A DNA stretch of 64,000 nucleotides from contig ONFA01000014.1 of assembly GCA_900316975.1 (NCBI GenBank), forward strand, positions 47,163-111,162. Direction: 5' to 3'. The notes beneath the pieces were generated by a model. That model was not told where the DNA came from, did not search any database, and saw only the letters and a list, made by a program, of their open reading frames with translations. A program made the position numbers and the translations under genes. The DNA is from an uncultured Prevotellaceae bacterium (GTDB lineage: Bacteria > Bacteroidota > Bacteroidia > Bacteroidales > Bacteroidaceae). Within the stretch, counting starts at the first letter, position 1; every line of letters begins with the position of its first letter. This document shows, piece by piece, positions 24,964 through 33,446 of the stretch.

Positions 24964-26799
24964 ATGACGAAAATAAAGAATGTATTTTTATTTGCGGCAG
25001 CCATGACCTTTATAGGGGCGTTCACGGCTTGCTCCAGTGATGACGAAAACATTGTGGAGAATGAAGAATTGACCCTTGGCGACCCCGTCAGAGCGCAATT
25101 CACCATTTCCATTCCACTCTCTTCCAATCATGCTGACACCCGAATGAGTGCCGCAACAGTGCAGAGTGCCCAAAGCATCAATGAATTCCGAGGAATCAAT
25201 GACATTAAGATTTTTCCGGCAGCCGTAATGCCAGGGAATTTCAATGCAAGCAGCATCTTGGGAAAAGACATCTCTTTGACTACCTTGATGGTACCCTCCG
25301 CACAATCGGTCAGCAACTATATCCCAAATAAAGGATTGCTCAATGGTAGCAATTCAGTTCTCTATGGCGATGTGCAGTTGCAGATAGGCACCCGCACGTT
25401 CCTCTTTTACGGAAAAGCCATTGGTGATGCTCCAAACGAAGATCTCACGGCAAAGAATGCCGACTATTTTTTCAAATATGGTCATCTGAACACTACAGGT
25501 CTTGATGTTGCATCAGGAGGAAATACTTCCGGTTTCACGTTCTCGCCAAAGGAAATCACCACAGCGACTAAGAGCGATGAAAAACGTACGGCTATCTGCA
25601 CCTATCTGAACAGTATAGCCAATGCAAAAGTGGCAGGAGAAGGTGGTGAAGTGTGGGCTTCGTCAGAAAACGTTGGCTACAAGAATCTCTACAATAATTT
25701 CACAGGTATGAAGGCTGGCTCCTCCACCAATCTGCAAGTGGCAGTTCGTGATTTGTACTTTGCGTTGAAAGAGAATCCCAATCCGCTGCCACAAGCCATC
25801 TGCACAGCGATAAAAAATGATACTTATGTGACCATCAATGAAACAGATAAAACAGTCACATTCAAGGACAATATTGCAGGCTATCCAGATGTGAGTGACA
25901 ATTTGCCAGAAGGTGCGGCAGTGCTTAATCATGCAACAGGGGAATTTAAGTATGTGGAGAATTCAGACAACTATGCTGGTATGAATGTTACTGCAATCAC
26001 TCAATATGCTTATCCTGCCAGTCTCTATTATTGGGGGAAGAGTGGCATCCTGACTTCGGAAGAGTCTCAAAAGAGCTTGTTCATAGCTGGTAAAACATGG
26101 GAGGAAATAGCAAATGCCAACAACTATATAAATGGTAATGCCATTAGTTCGAAGACACGTTCCGTGGTGCTGACTGAACCTGTAAATTATGCTGTAGGAC
26201 GTTTGGATATCAGCGTGGTGCCTCAGCTCGGAGCCGCCATTTATGATAAGACGGGATTTGACGTGGTGAATCTTAGTAAAGTTAAACTGACGGGCATCCT
26301 GATTGGTGGTCAGAAGAATGTGGATTGGCAATTTGAACCTAAGAGTGGTAAAGAATACACACTGTATGACAATATCCAGAAATTGACTACAAACAATGAA
26401 GGTGTAGCCCTATCTACCAGTACAGATGATTATATCAACAGTACCCTTGTGTTAGAAACAACGGGTCCTGTCGGTAATACAGCAGATAAAGTAAATGTAG
26501 CGTTGGAATTCATTAACAATGACAAGGATTTTGTGGGGAAAGATGGCATTGTTGCGAAAGGAACCAAGTTCTATCTTGTTGGTTCGCTTGACGTTTCCAC
26601 AGTCTCAAATGATGAGAAAAACAAAACTGGCGGTAAGGTCTTCAAGCAAGACTACATTACCAAAGCACAGTTCACCATCAGAACACTCAAAACAGCCGAG
26701 AACACCATCCCTGACCTGCGCAATCCGAATGTGGAAATTGGTTTGTCAGTCAATCTGACTTGGCAGGACGGCATCACTTTCAGCCATACATTTGATTAA
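24964..26799 (+). CDS. Mfa1-type fimbrillin (major or structural fimbrial subunit), copy 1
   Basis: A 611-residue lipoprotein precursor. The signal peptide ends in the lipobox AFTAC (Cys23), followed by SSDDE. In Mfa1/FimA-type fimbrillins an arginine-directed protease removes the N-terminal strand to trigger donor-strand polymerisation. Here the likely site is within HADTRMSAATVQ, followed by the conserved FRGINDIKIFPA. The middle and end contain the shared blocks FLFYGKAIG, QYAYPASLYYWG, TRSVVLTEPVNYAVGRLDI and LIGGQ, ending LSVNLTWQDGITF. Two more proteins in the locus share this plan. It would build the fibre on the cell surface. Confidence 0.85.
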   Translation: MTKIKNVFLFAAAMTFIGAFTACSSDDENIVENEELTLGDPVRAQFTISIPLSSNHADTRMSAATVQSAQSINEFRGINDIKIFPAAVMPGNFNASSILGKDISLTTLMVPSAQSVSNYIPNKGLLNGSNSVLYGDVQLQIGTRTFLFYGKAIGDAPNEDLTAKNADYFFKYGHLNTTGLDVASGGNTSGFTFSPKEITTATKSDEKRTAICTYLNSIANAKVAGEGGEVWASSENVGYKNLYNNFTGMKAGSSTNLQVAVRDLYFALKENPNPLPQAICTAIKNDTYVTINETDKTVTFKDNIAGYPDVSDNLPEGAAVLNHATGEFKYVENSDNYAGMNVTAITQYAYPASLYYWGKSGILTSEESQKSLFIAGKTWEEIANANNYINGNAISSKTRSVVLTEPVNYAVGRLDISVVPQLGAAIYDKTGFDVVNLSKVKLTGILIGGQKNVDWQFEPKSGKEYTLYDNIQKLTTNNEGVALSTSTDDYINSTLVLETTGPVGNTADKVNVALEFINNDKDFVGKDGIVAKGTKFYLVGSLDVSTVSNDEKNKTGGKVFKQDYITKAQFTIRTLKTAENTIPDLRNPNVEIGLSVNLTWQDGITFSHTFD

Positions 26800-26826
26800 A
26801 CATAGAATATAAACACATAGAATTAT

Positions 26827-29079
26827 ATGAAGACAATGAAAAGTTTAGTTCTGATGAGTGCAGTCGCACTGATTGGTTCAGCAGGATTTACAGCATGTTC
26901 GTCAAGCGATGATGTGGCTGTCAACAATCCTCGTTACAATCCCGAGACAAATGAAATCAATGCCAATTTCATTTTTAATGTATCAACAGGCAACACGACC
27001 CGTCAGTCGGCGGCAGCAACCCAGGCAACGGAAGATGAAAGGTTCCGTGGCATTGACAATGCCGTGCTCTTTTCTTATAAACAGGCAGGAAAAGACGGAA
27101 AGCATCTTGCAGCCCTGCCTGACGGCGGTAAGATGGACAAGCGTTATGATTTGTCTGAAATATTGGCTCCCAATACGATTGATAAGAATAATTCTCGCCG
27201 TGTCATTGAGACCTCACTGCCCCTGAACACTAACACATTGTTGTTTTATGGCAAGGCAATTGAAGGGACAGCCTCATCCGCCGATGTGGCAAAAGGATTC
27301 ACCGCTTATGACCTGTATGGCCATTTGGACGACTACACCCCTGCTGTCGGAGAAGATTTATCGACAGCCAATTTCGAACTGGGTCGCCGAATGACTCCAG
27401 AGAGCGTCAGCAGTTTCAAGAAGATAGAGGAACTGCTGGGTGGTGTGTTGACCAGCATCATGTACACAAACCTGACCAACGGCCGTCATGTTGACATTGA
27501 TGCCTCTGCCCGTCCCTCCAACGACGAAAATATTCCAGCTTATGGCTTCGATGTGGCAGCCAGCGAGTACCCCGAACTGGTGTGGGCAGACTATGCTAAT
27601 AGCGACACAAAGAGTCCCGTGGAAACCTCCCATGAACTCTATCCGTTGGAGAAGAAGTTGGCGGACGCTTATCGGGAGATGACCACTATCAAACAGTCTG
27701 CCGGAGAACTTCGTGCAGGTTCTGGTTTAGCATTAGAGCAGACAATACAGGATCTTTGGTCGGTCATCAACGAGGTGCGTTGTGCTATTCCTCTGAATAA
27801 GCCGGAAGTGGTAGCAAAGTATTTTGCAGAGCGTGTGAATGAAAGATTGTTGGAGTATTTCACATCTACAGTTCTCCCTTCAGACGGAAAGAGTGTGACA
27901 GGAGTCACATTCCGTTCCACCGACCACATCATCACTTCTTTCGCCAACGACATCTGGCCGTCGGAGGCAGGCACAAAGCCTACAGGTTTCGATGCCATCA
28001 AGACCGTTTCGCTGAGCAAGTTCCCCGGTATGTTCCATCTTCCCAGCGGAGCCACCCATCTTGCCTTTGACAAGACAAAGCAGATGTTCAGTTATGTGTG
28101 GAACTACAATACCAGCGCAGTGGGTAATTCAGGCGGGTTCACGGTCGAAAACTACTACTATCCTGCCGAACTGCTTTACTTCGGCAACAGCCCAATCCGT
28201 GTGTCAGACTCCGAGCACAAGCCCAACACTTATCCTAACGGTGTTGCCAACTGGGACGACGATGCCAATTGGAACCCCACCGACTGGACCAAGAACAGCC
28301 ATGTGACTTCCTCCACACAAAGTGTAGCCATGCAGAACGACATCAACTATGGAACAGCCCTGCTGAAAACCACCGTTCGCTATGGTGCAGCCAAACTGAA
28401 GGACAACAACCATGCCATCCAGAAAGAAAAAGACCCTTCATTGCTCGACACCGATGAACCCGACAACGAGATTGAAGTCAGCGGTACTTCGTTCCAATTG
28501 GTCAGTGTCGTGATTGGCGGACAGTCGAAGAAGGTGGGCTGGGACTTCATCCCCAAGACCGCCGACAACGAAGTGGGTTACATCAACGATATGGCAATCT
28601 CCGATGATGCAGCCAAGATACCAGCCTACGACGAAAGTGGAGCCAAGTCTTCACCTAATTACACTTTGGTGTTCGACAACTACAAGACCAGCACTACGGG
28701 ACAGGAGAAAGTGTATATCGCATTGGAGTTGAAGAACAACTCCGGAAAAGACTTCTTCGGTCTGCACAACATCGTGCGCAACGGAGGCACTTTCTATCTG
28801 GTGGGCGAACTCGACCCAGCCACAGTAGCCGACTTCGTCTGGCCTACTCACCACGCACTGCCACCATATAAAGCCGATGGCTCAAGCATTCAGGAGAAGC
28901 GTGTGTTCATTCAGGACTTCATGACCTCTGCCGATTTCGTCATTGGTGCCAATTCGCTGAAGTATGCCTATCTGACTGTGCCCGACCTGCGCTACAGTGC
29001 CCTCACATTGGGTCTCTCGGTAGATATCAAGTGGTCAACGGGCATGAACTTCAACGACATCATTCTCGGCGGCAACTAA
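26827..29079 (+). CDS. Mfa1-type fimbrillin, copy 2
   Basis: A 750-residue lipoprotein precursor with signal peptide and lipobox FTAC (Cys24), followed by SSSDD. The probable arginine processing site is TTRQSAAATQ, then FRGIDNAVLFSY. Family blocks are LLFYGKAIEG, YYYPAELLYFGNSPI, TQSVAMQNDINYGTALLKTTVRYGAAKL, VVIGGQSKKVGWDF and the C-terminal LGLSVDIKWSTGMNF. It is larger than the first copy because of extra sequence around residues 190-340. It lies 27 bp after the first fimbrillin. Whether it is a shaft or minor subunit cannot be told from sequence. Confidence 0.85.
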   Translation: MKTMKSLVLMSAVALIGSAGFTACSSSDDVAVNNPRYNPETNEINANFIFNVSTGNTTRQSAAATQATEDERFRGIDNAVLFSYKQAGKDGKHLAALPDGGKMDKRYDLSEILAPNTIDKNNSRRVIETSLPLNTNTLLFYGKAIEGTASSADVAKGFTAYDLYGHLDDYTPAVGEDLSTANFELGRRMTPESVSSFKKIEELLGGVLTSIMYTNLTNGRHVDIDASARPSNDENIPAYGFDVAASEYPELVWADYANSDTKSPVETSHELYPLEKKLADAYREMTTIKQSAGELRAGSGLALEQTIQDLWSVINEVRCAIPLNKPEVVAKYFAERVNERLLEYFTSTVLPSDGKSVTGVTFRSTDHIITSFANDIWPSEAGTKPTGFDAIKTVSLSKFPGMFHLPSGATHLAFDKTKQMFSYVWNYNTSAVGNSGGFTVENYYYPAELLYFGNSPIRVSDSEHKPNTYPNGVANWDDDANWNPTDWTKNSHVTSSTQSVAMQNDINYGTALLKTTVRYGAAKLKDNNHAIQKEKDPSLLDTDEPDNEIEVSGTSFQLVSVVIGGQSKKVGWDFIPKTADNEVGYINDMAISDDAAKIPAYDESGAKSSPNYTLVFDNYKTSTTGQEKVYIALELKNNSGKDFFGLHNIVRNGGTFYLVGELDPATVADFVWPTHHALPPYKADGSSIQEKRVFIQDFMTSADFVIGANSLKYAYLTVPDLRYSALTLGLSVDIKWSTGMNFNDIILGGN

Positions 29080-29112
29080 AAATAGGAAACTCAACTTTCG
29101 GAAGTCATATAA

Positions 29113-29312
29113 ACCACAGATTTCTCAGATTACACGGATTTTTTGCTGAGCGAATTTCTGACAAATGTCACAGATTCTTGCTTTCTTGGCGAAAGCCCAT
29201 CCGGATGACTTCAAGAGTCGGCACGACTCTAATCTGTGAAATCAAGACGGAACCGGTGCAATAGCCTACCCTTCAGCGGATAAAAATCTGAGTAATCCGT
29301 GTAATCTGTGGT
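29113..29312. repeat. Dispersed inverted repeat between fimbrillin and anchor genes
   Basis: The outer ends ACCACAGATT (29113-29122) and AATCTGTGGT (29303-29312) are perfect inverted copies. Both arms also carry GATTACACGGATT and CTCAGATT in shuffled order. It fills most of the 302-bp gap (29080-29381). CGAACCTTTAGCTCG at 29327-29341 recurs inverted at 63970-63984. Confidence 0.7.
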
Positions 29313-29381
29313 GAAAAAAGAACTCCCGAACCTTTAGCTCGACGAAGTCAAACTTAAATAGGGAAAAAACAACAGAAGAGA

Positions 29382-30422
29382 ATGAAAAGATACCATAGCA
29401 TCGGGTTGTTGCTGTCAGTGTTACTGATAGTCAGTTGCTCCGCCATTGACGAGGATCGTGACGACTGCGGTGAGGACAGCAACAACTTTGAACTGAATTA
29501 CGAACTCCGTCTGGTGACCAACATGACCACCGAACTGGAAACGGAGTTGACCACATCGACCGATGTTAATGTGGCTTCAGCATTGCGCCAATATCTTTCC
29601 ACCATCTTCACCGATTTTGCCCACGACATCGACCTCTCCTTCTACGACACTCAAGGTGATTTCGTTCGGTTGCAGCACGACCAGCACGTGATGGATGCCA
29701 ACCAGGCAAGTTACACGCTCAATCTGCCCATGCGCCAATACATGCATCTGGCTGCCGCCAACCTGGTGGAGAATATCGTGGTCAACCTCATCACCGACGA
29801 ACACTGCTACACCGCCAAGTTCAGGCAAATCGATGCCGACACCCTCCCGTCGCACACCACAGGCTTGTTCTCGGCACGACTGCAAATGAACGTGCTGGAG
29901 GGGGTGAGCCAACACTTCAACGTACACCTCTACATGGCAAACTGTGCCTCTGCCCTCGTCATCGACACCATCGGCAGCGGCATCCGAAACATGAAAGTCT
30001 ATACGACAGGCTTCGCCACGGGCTTCAACCTGGCAGACAGCACCTTCATCTATGCAGACACACCACCCATTGTCAAGGCTGATGCTGTCAATACCGAAGA
30101 TAACCGACATGAAGCATTCTGCTCGGTGCAGTTCCCCTCGCCCGAAGCGTCCACCACTCGCACCGTCATTGAGACCACCGACCCCTTTGTGGCGCCAGCA
30201 GCCGAACAGAGCCTTTGGGAATACCGCATCTATGCCACCACGTCAGACGGCTCCACCACCCAGACCATCTTCCACATCAACAAACCCTTGAGGGCCGGGC
30301 AATTGAAGTTGCTGAAAGCCAAGGCACACCCCAATGGAGCCATCACCACAGGCGACACCAGCGTAGGCGTGAGCGTCACCACCCACTGGAACCAAGGTGG
30401 ACAGTACAACCCCGAATTGTAA
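29382..30422 (+). CDS. FimB/Mfa2-type fimbrial anchor subunit
   Basis: A 346-residue lipoprotein (signal peptide ending LLIVSC, Cys19, then SAIDEDRDDCGED). The Mfa2/FimB family anchors the fimbria in the outer membrane and limits its length. The Cys-rich start, LNYELRLVTNMT and the block DIDLSFYDTQGDFVRLQHDQHVMDAN fit that family. SYTLNLPMRQYMHLAAANL and the C-terminal LWEYRIYATTSDGSTTQTIFHI also fit. The end VGVSVTTHWNQGGQYNPEL resembles the last strand of its fimbrillin partners. A repeat element separates it from the upstream fimbrillin; the next gene begins about 24 bp after its stop. Confidence 0.75.
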   Translation: MKRYHSIGLLLSVLLIVSCSAIDEDRDDCGEDSNNFELNYELRLVTNMTTELETELTTSTDVNVASALRQYLSTIFTDFAHDIDLSFYDTQGDFVRLQHDQHVMDANQASYTLNLPMRQYMHLAAANLVENIVVNLITDEHCYTAKFRQIDADTLPSHTTGLFSARLQMNVLEGVSQHFNVHLYMANCASALVIDTIGSGIRNMKVYTTGFATGFNLADSTFIYADTPPIVKADAVNTEDNRHEAFCSVQFPSPEASTTRTVIETTDPFVAPAAEQSLWEYRIYATTSDGSTTQTIFHINKPLRAGQLKLLKAKAHPNGAITTGDTSVGVSVTTHWNQGGQYNPEL

Positions 30423-30445
30423 CCATCAAAAGAAACAGCATCGAT

Positions 30446-32257
30446 TTGAGCAAACTGAGACGATTGACATATAATATATGTACGTGCGCGATAAGCCTGC
30501 TGACCATCTGGTTCATATCGGCATGCAATGCGTCAGACGAAACCACCCTGTCTGACGTGTCGCAGTCTGTAGTGTCGGTGGATGTCGCTTTGGGGATTTC
30601 CGGATACCAGACACCCCCACACGCCTCTGCCGCCACACGTATGTCGGCAGAAGCGGTGCAGACACCCTCAAGCACCTTCAGGGGCATCCAGAACATAAGA
30701 CTTATCCCCTTCAAGACTGAAGGGGAAATACAAAGAGATGATGCACCGCTGACCCCCTTCAATGTCCCCACTGGCGAGCCATACACAGAAGAAGACAACC
30801 GTCACTACTATCATAAAACGGCAGATTTACTCAAAGGCACAGCCTCCTTCCTGTGCTATGGGACACCCCAAGAGGTGACCCCGAAAACAGGAGACAAAGT
30901 CATAGACTCTAAATTCTTGAATGGTTTCGTCAAATGCGACTACAGCGACTACAGCCCCAAGAACATAACCTTCAGTCCCGTTCCCATCCGCACAGAAGAC
31001 GACGGAAAAGGCAGCGCGATTGCCGACTATTTGACAGGCATCGCAAAAGCAGGCAATTGGAACGCAAGCGGAGACGAAATACTGAACGCCATTTTCAAGG
31101 AATTTGTCAACAACGACGATGGCGAGTTCCACCCCTTTGCCGGTTCGAGCACCAACGTCAAGAAATGGGTCAACGAGCTCTACGAGAAGTTTGAGGACAT
31201 CCACACAGAAGGACTGCTCACCGTCAAGGCAGCCGTGCAAGCCGCCATCGCAAACACACAATACGTGACCTTCGACGCCGACCGAAAGGAAGTGACCAGT
31301 CTGAACGACATGGAAGGTCACCCCACCAACCTGCCCGACGGGGCAGCCGTCATCAGGTGGAACAACGCCGCCGGCAAGTTTGAGTATCAGACGACCGAAC
31401 CCAACAGACTGGAACAATACGCCTATCCTGCCGAACTGCTCTACCACGTCAACAGCACCCTCCGCACCTCAAGAGAAAGCCAGAAGCCCCTTTATGCCCA
31501 CGACAAAAAATGGGAAGACATACTCGCAGCCTATGCAGACGGGACAGCCGTGGAAGAAGGGACGCGCTCCGTCGCCCTCGAAAAGCCACTCCACTACGGA
31601 GTGGGATGCCTGAAGACAATGATAAAAGCAGCCCCCATCAAACAAAACGACAAAAAGGGATTCCTCGACCTTGACGGCGCATTAGTGCCAGTCGGGAATA
31701 CAGGAGACGGAAAATTCCCGTTGACCGCCATACTCATAGGCGGGCAGACAAAACAAGACTACACCCTGTCGCCCCTCCATCCCGACGAAGCGGCAGCAGA
31801 CTACGAAGCCGCCAACGACCCTGAATACATCATCTACGACAAGAGCATTGCCAACGAAGGCATCTGCCTGGGCAACTTCCAAGGACGGGACTTCTCCACG
31901 CCCGTCTATACCCTAGCCCTTCAGACCAAAGATGACAAGTCGGTGAAGATGGTGCTGGAATTTGAAAACAACAGCGGCGTGGATTTTAAGTGCGAAAATG
32001 GCGTCATTTACGATGGCACCAAGTTCTATATGGTTGCTGCCATCGAATCGTCGGAGGCAGGGAAAGACTACGGGAAACGGGTGTTCACAAAAGACTACAT
32101 GACCACCGCACAACTGACCATCTCCAGTCTTGACAAGGCCTACAATGCCCTGCCCAACCTGAACAGCGACAAGATTCGCCTCTTCACTACCGTTGAGGCT
32201 GGTGTCAAGCAGTGGAGCACAGGACAGGAAGACCCGCATGAAGTTTATAACTGGTAA
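30446..32257 (+). CDS. Mfa1-type fimbrillin, copy 3
   Basis: A 603-residue lipoprotein precursor if TTG at 30446 is the start (MSKLRRLTYNICTCAISLLT, lipobox FISAC, Cys27). The frame stays open upstream into the anchor gene in another frame, but no ATG precedes the signal peptide. The processing-site region is SAATRMSAEAVQTP, then FRGIQNIRLIPF. The blocks LCYGTP, QYAYPAELLYHVNSTLRTS, TRSVALEKPLHYGVGCLKTMIKAAPI and LIGGQTKQDY match copies 1 and 2. It sits after the anchor gene, as accessory (tip or minor) fimbrillins do in known loci. That placement suggests a minor subunit, which is inference. Confidence 0.78.
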   Translation: MSKLRRLTYNICTCAISLLTIWFISACNASDETTLSDVSQSVVSVDVALGISGYQTPPHASAATRMSAEAVQTPSSTFRGIQNIRLIPFKTEGEIQRDDAPLTPFNVPTGEPYTEEDNRHYYHKTADLLKGTASFLCYGTPQEVTPKTGDKVIDSKFLNGFVKCDYSDYSPKNITFSPVPIRTEDDGKGSAIADYLTGIAKAGNWNASGDEILNAIFKEFVNNDDGEFHPFAGSSTNVKKWVNELYEKFEDIHTEGLLTVKAAVQAAIANTQYVTFDADRKEVTSLNDMEGHPTNLPDGAAVIRWNNAAGKFEYQTTEPNRLEQYAYPAELLYHVNSTLRTSRESQKPLYAHDKKWEDILAAYADGTAVEEGTRSVALEKPLHYGVGCLKTMIKAAPIKQNDKKGFLDLDGALVPVGNTGDGKFPLTAILIGGQTKQDYTLSPLHPDEAAADYEAANDPEYIIYDKSIANEGICLGNFQGRDFSTPVYTLALQTKDDKSVKMVLEFENNSGVDFKCENGVIYDGTKFYMVAAIESSEAGKDYGKRVFTKDYMTTAQLTISSLDKAYNALPNLNSDKIRLFTTVEAGVKQWSTGQEDPHEVYNW

Positions 32258-32266
32258 CTAATCAAC

Positions 32267-33436
32267 ATGATAAAAAATAAAGACATATATCGAATTATCT
32301 TGTTGCTCTGCATTGTAACCATGCCAGGAGTGACGGCCTGCACAGATGGCAGCGAACAGGACACTGCCAACAGCGGACAAAGGCAACTGAACCTGATGCC
32401 TTACCCACACGAACTGCAGGAGTCACCTCGTGAACTTACGCGTGCACTTCCGGATGGCTACATAAAATATACAACCCTTCATCCTCTGGAGGAAGGGGAA
32501 AGAATCATTGCCTTTATTGCTCCACAGGCAGGTACCAATGTGGCTGCCCGCATCTTCTCACTTCAAGATCAAACTTGGAAAACCAACCTTACCATCGAGG
32601 ATGCCGCCGACCCATACTACATCTATGGCTTCATGCCTGTAGGTGATGAAACCTCCACTGATATATCCATCTCGCAAGTGACCAACAGTCCTTATAAGGA
32701 TGGAGCCAAACTCATGATTAAAAACTTGAACACCCTGAGCACGAAAGATCCCTGTGTGATTGTGGGTGTGAAGAAAGGAACAGGCACCAACACCTCGATT
32801 GAAGACGTGGACATCAGGTTGGGAGAGTTCAGTTACCAGTTCAATCCTAACCCGCAAGACCCCGAGTATGCCTACCTGCTCTTCGACCACCTGTTCGGTG
32901 CATTCCAATTCCAGATGAAGATGGCTGAAAGCTATGCAGAACTGCGCACTATCAAGGTGAAATCGATAAAGATGAAGGCCTTGACGGGAAAAAGCGTGAA
33001 TGCAGAGGTGGTGCTCCATGCTACAACAGATGGCACTTCACCACTGGCGAGCAATGCTATTACATTCACCACTCCCACAACAGGAGAAAGCAGTCCCATC
33101 ACACTCTATCAGGCAGCAGAAGGCAACAAAGGAATCACACTGAGCACGTCTTTTGCGAATGAGGCATTTGCCCAAAATGTTTCACTCTGCTATGCTCCTA
33201 CCAACATCTATCAATTTGAACTGACAACCACCTATGATGTGTATGTCACAAACAATATGGAAACTCCCATCAGGGAAAACTGCAAGGCTGTCAACACCAT
33301 CAAGTTAGGCTTCAATTCAAGTTACTTGGTGCCCAGCCACAAACACTCCATACAGATAACAGTCAATCCGACCTATCTCTATGCACTGGCAGACCCCGAC
33401 CTGAATGACCCCACATTTTCTGTGACTACAAACTAA
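32267..33436 (+). CDS. Fimbrillin-family lipoprotein (accessory fimbrial subunit)
   Basis: A 389-residue lipoprotein: the signal peptide ends GVTAC (Cys25), followed by TDGSEQD. It is shorter than the fimbrillins but has comparable strand blocks, YYIYGFMPVGDE, DPCVIVGVKKG, YLLFDHLFGAFQFQMKMAESYAELRTIKVKSIKMKAL and the C-terminal KHSIQITVNPTYLYALADPD. These suit FimA/Mfa-like (Mfa_like_1) accessory proteins that occur as FimC-E or Mfa3-4-like subunits. It lies 10 bp after the third fimbrillin and 11 bp before the giant T9SS protein. Its exact role is unknown. Confidence 0.65.
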   Translation: MIKNKDIYRIILLLCIVTMPGVTACTDGSEQDTANSGQRQLNLMPYPHELQESPRELTRALPDGYIKYTTLHPLEEGERIIAFIAPQAGTNVAARIFSLQDQTWKTNLTIEDAADPYYIYGFMPVGDETSTDISISQVTNSPYKDGAKLMIKNLNTLSTKDPCVIVGVKKGTGTNTSIEDVDIRLGEFSYQFNPNPQDPEYAYLLFDHLFGAFQFQMKMAESYAELRTIKVKSIKMKALTGKSVNAEVVLHATTDGTSPLASNAITFTTPTTGESSPITLYQAAEGNKGITLSTSFANEAFAQNVSLCYAPTNIYQFELTTTYDVYVTNNMETPIRENCKAVNTIKLGFNSSYLVPSHKHSIQITVNPTYLYALADPDLNDPTFSVTTN

Positions 33437-33446
33437 ACATTGAACT

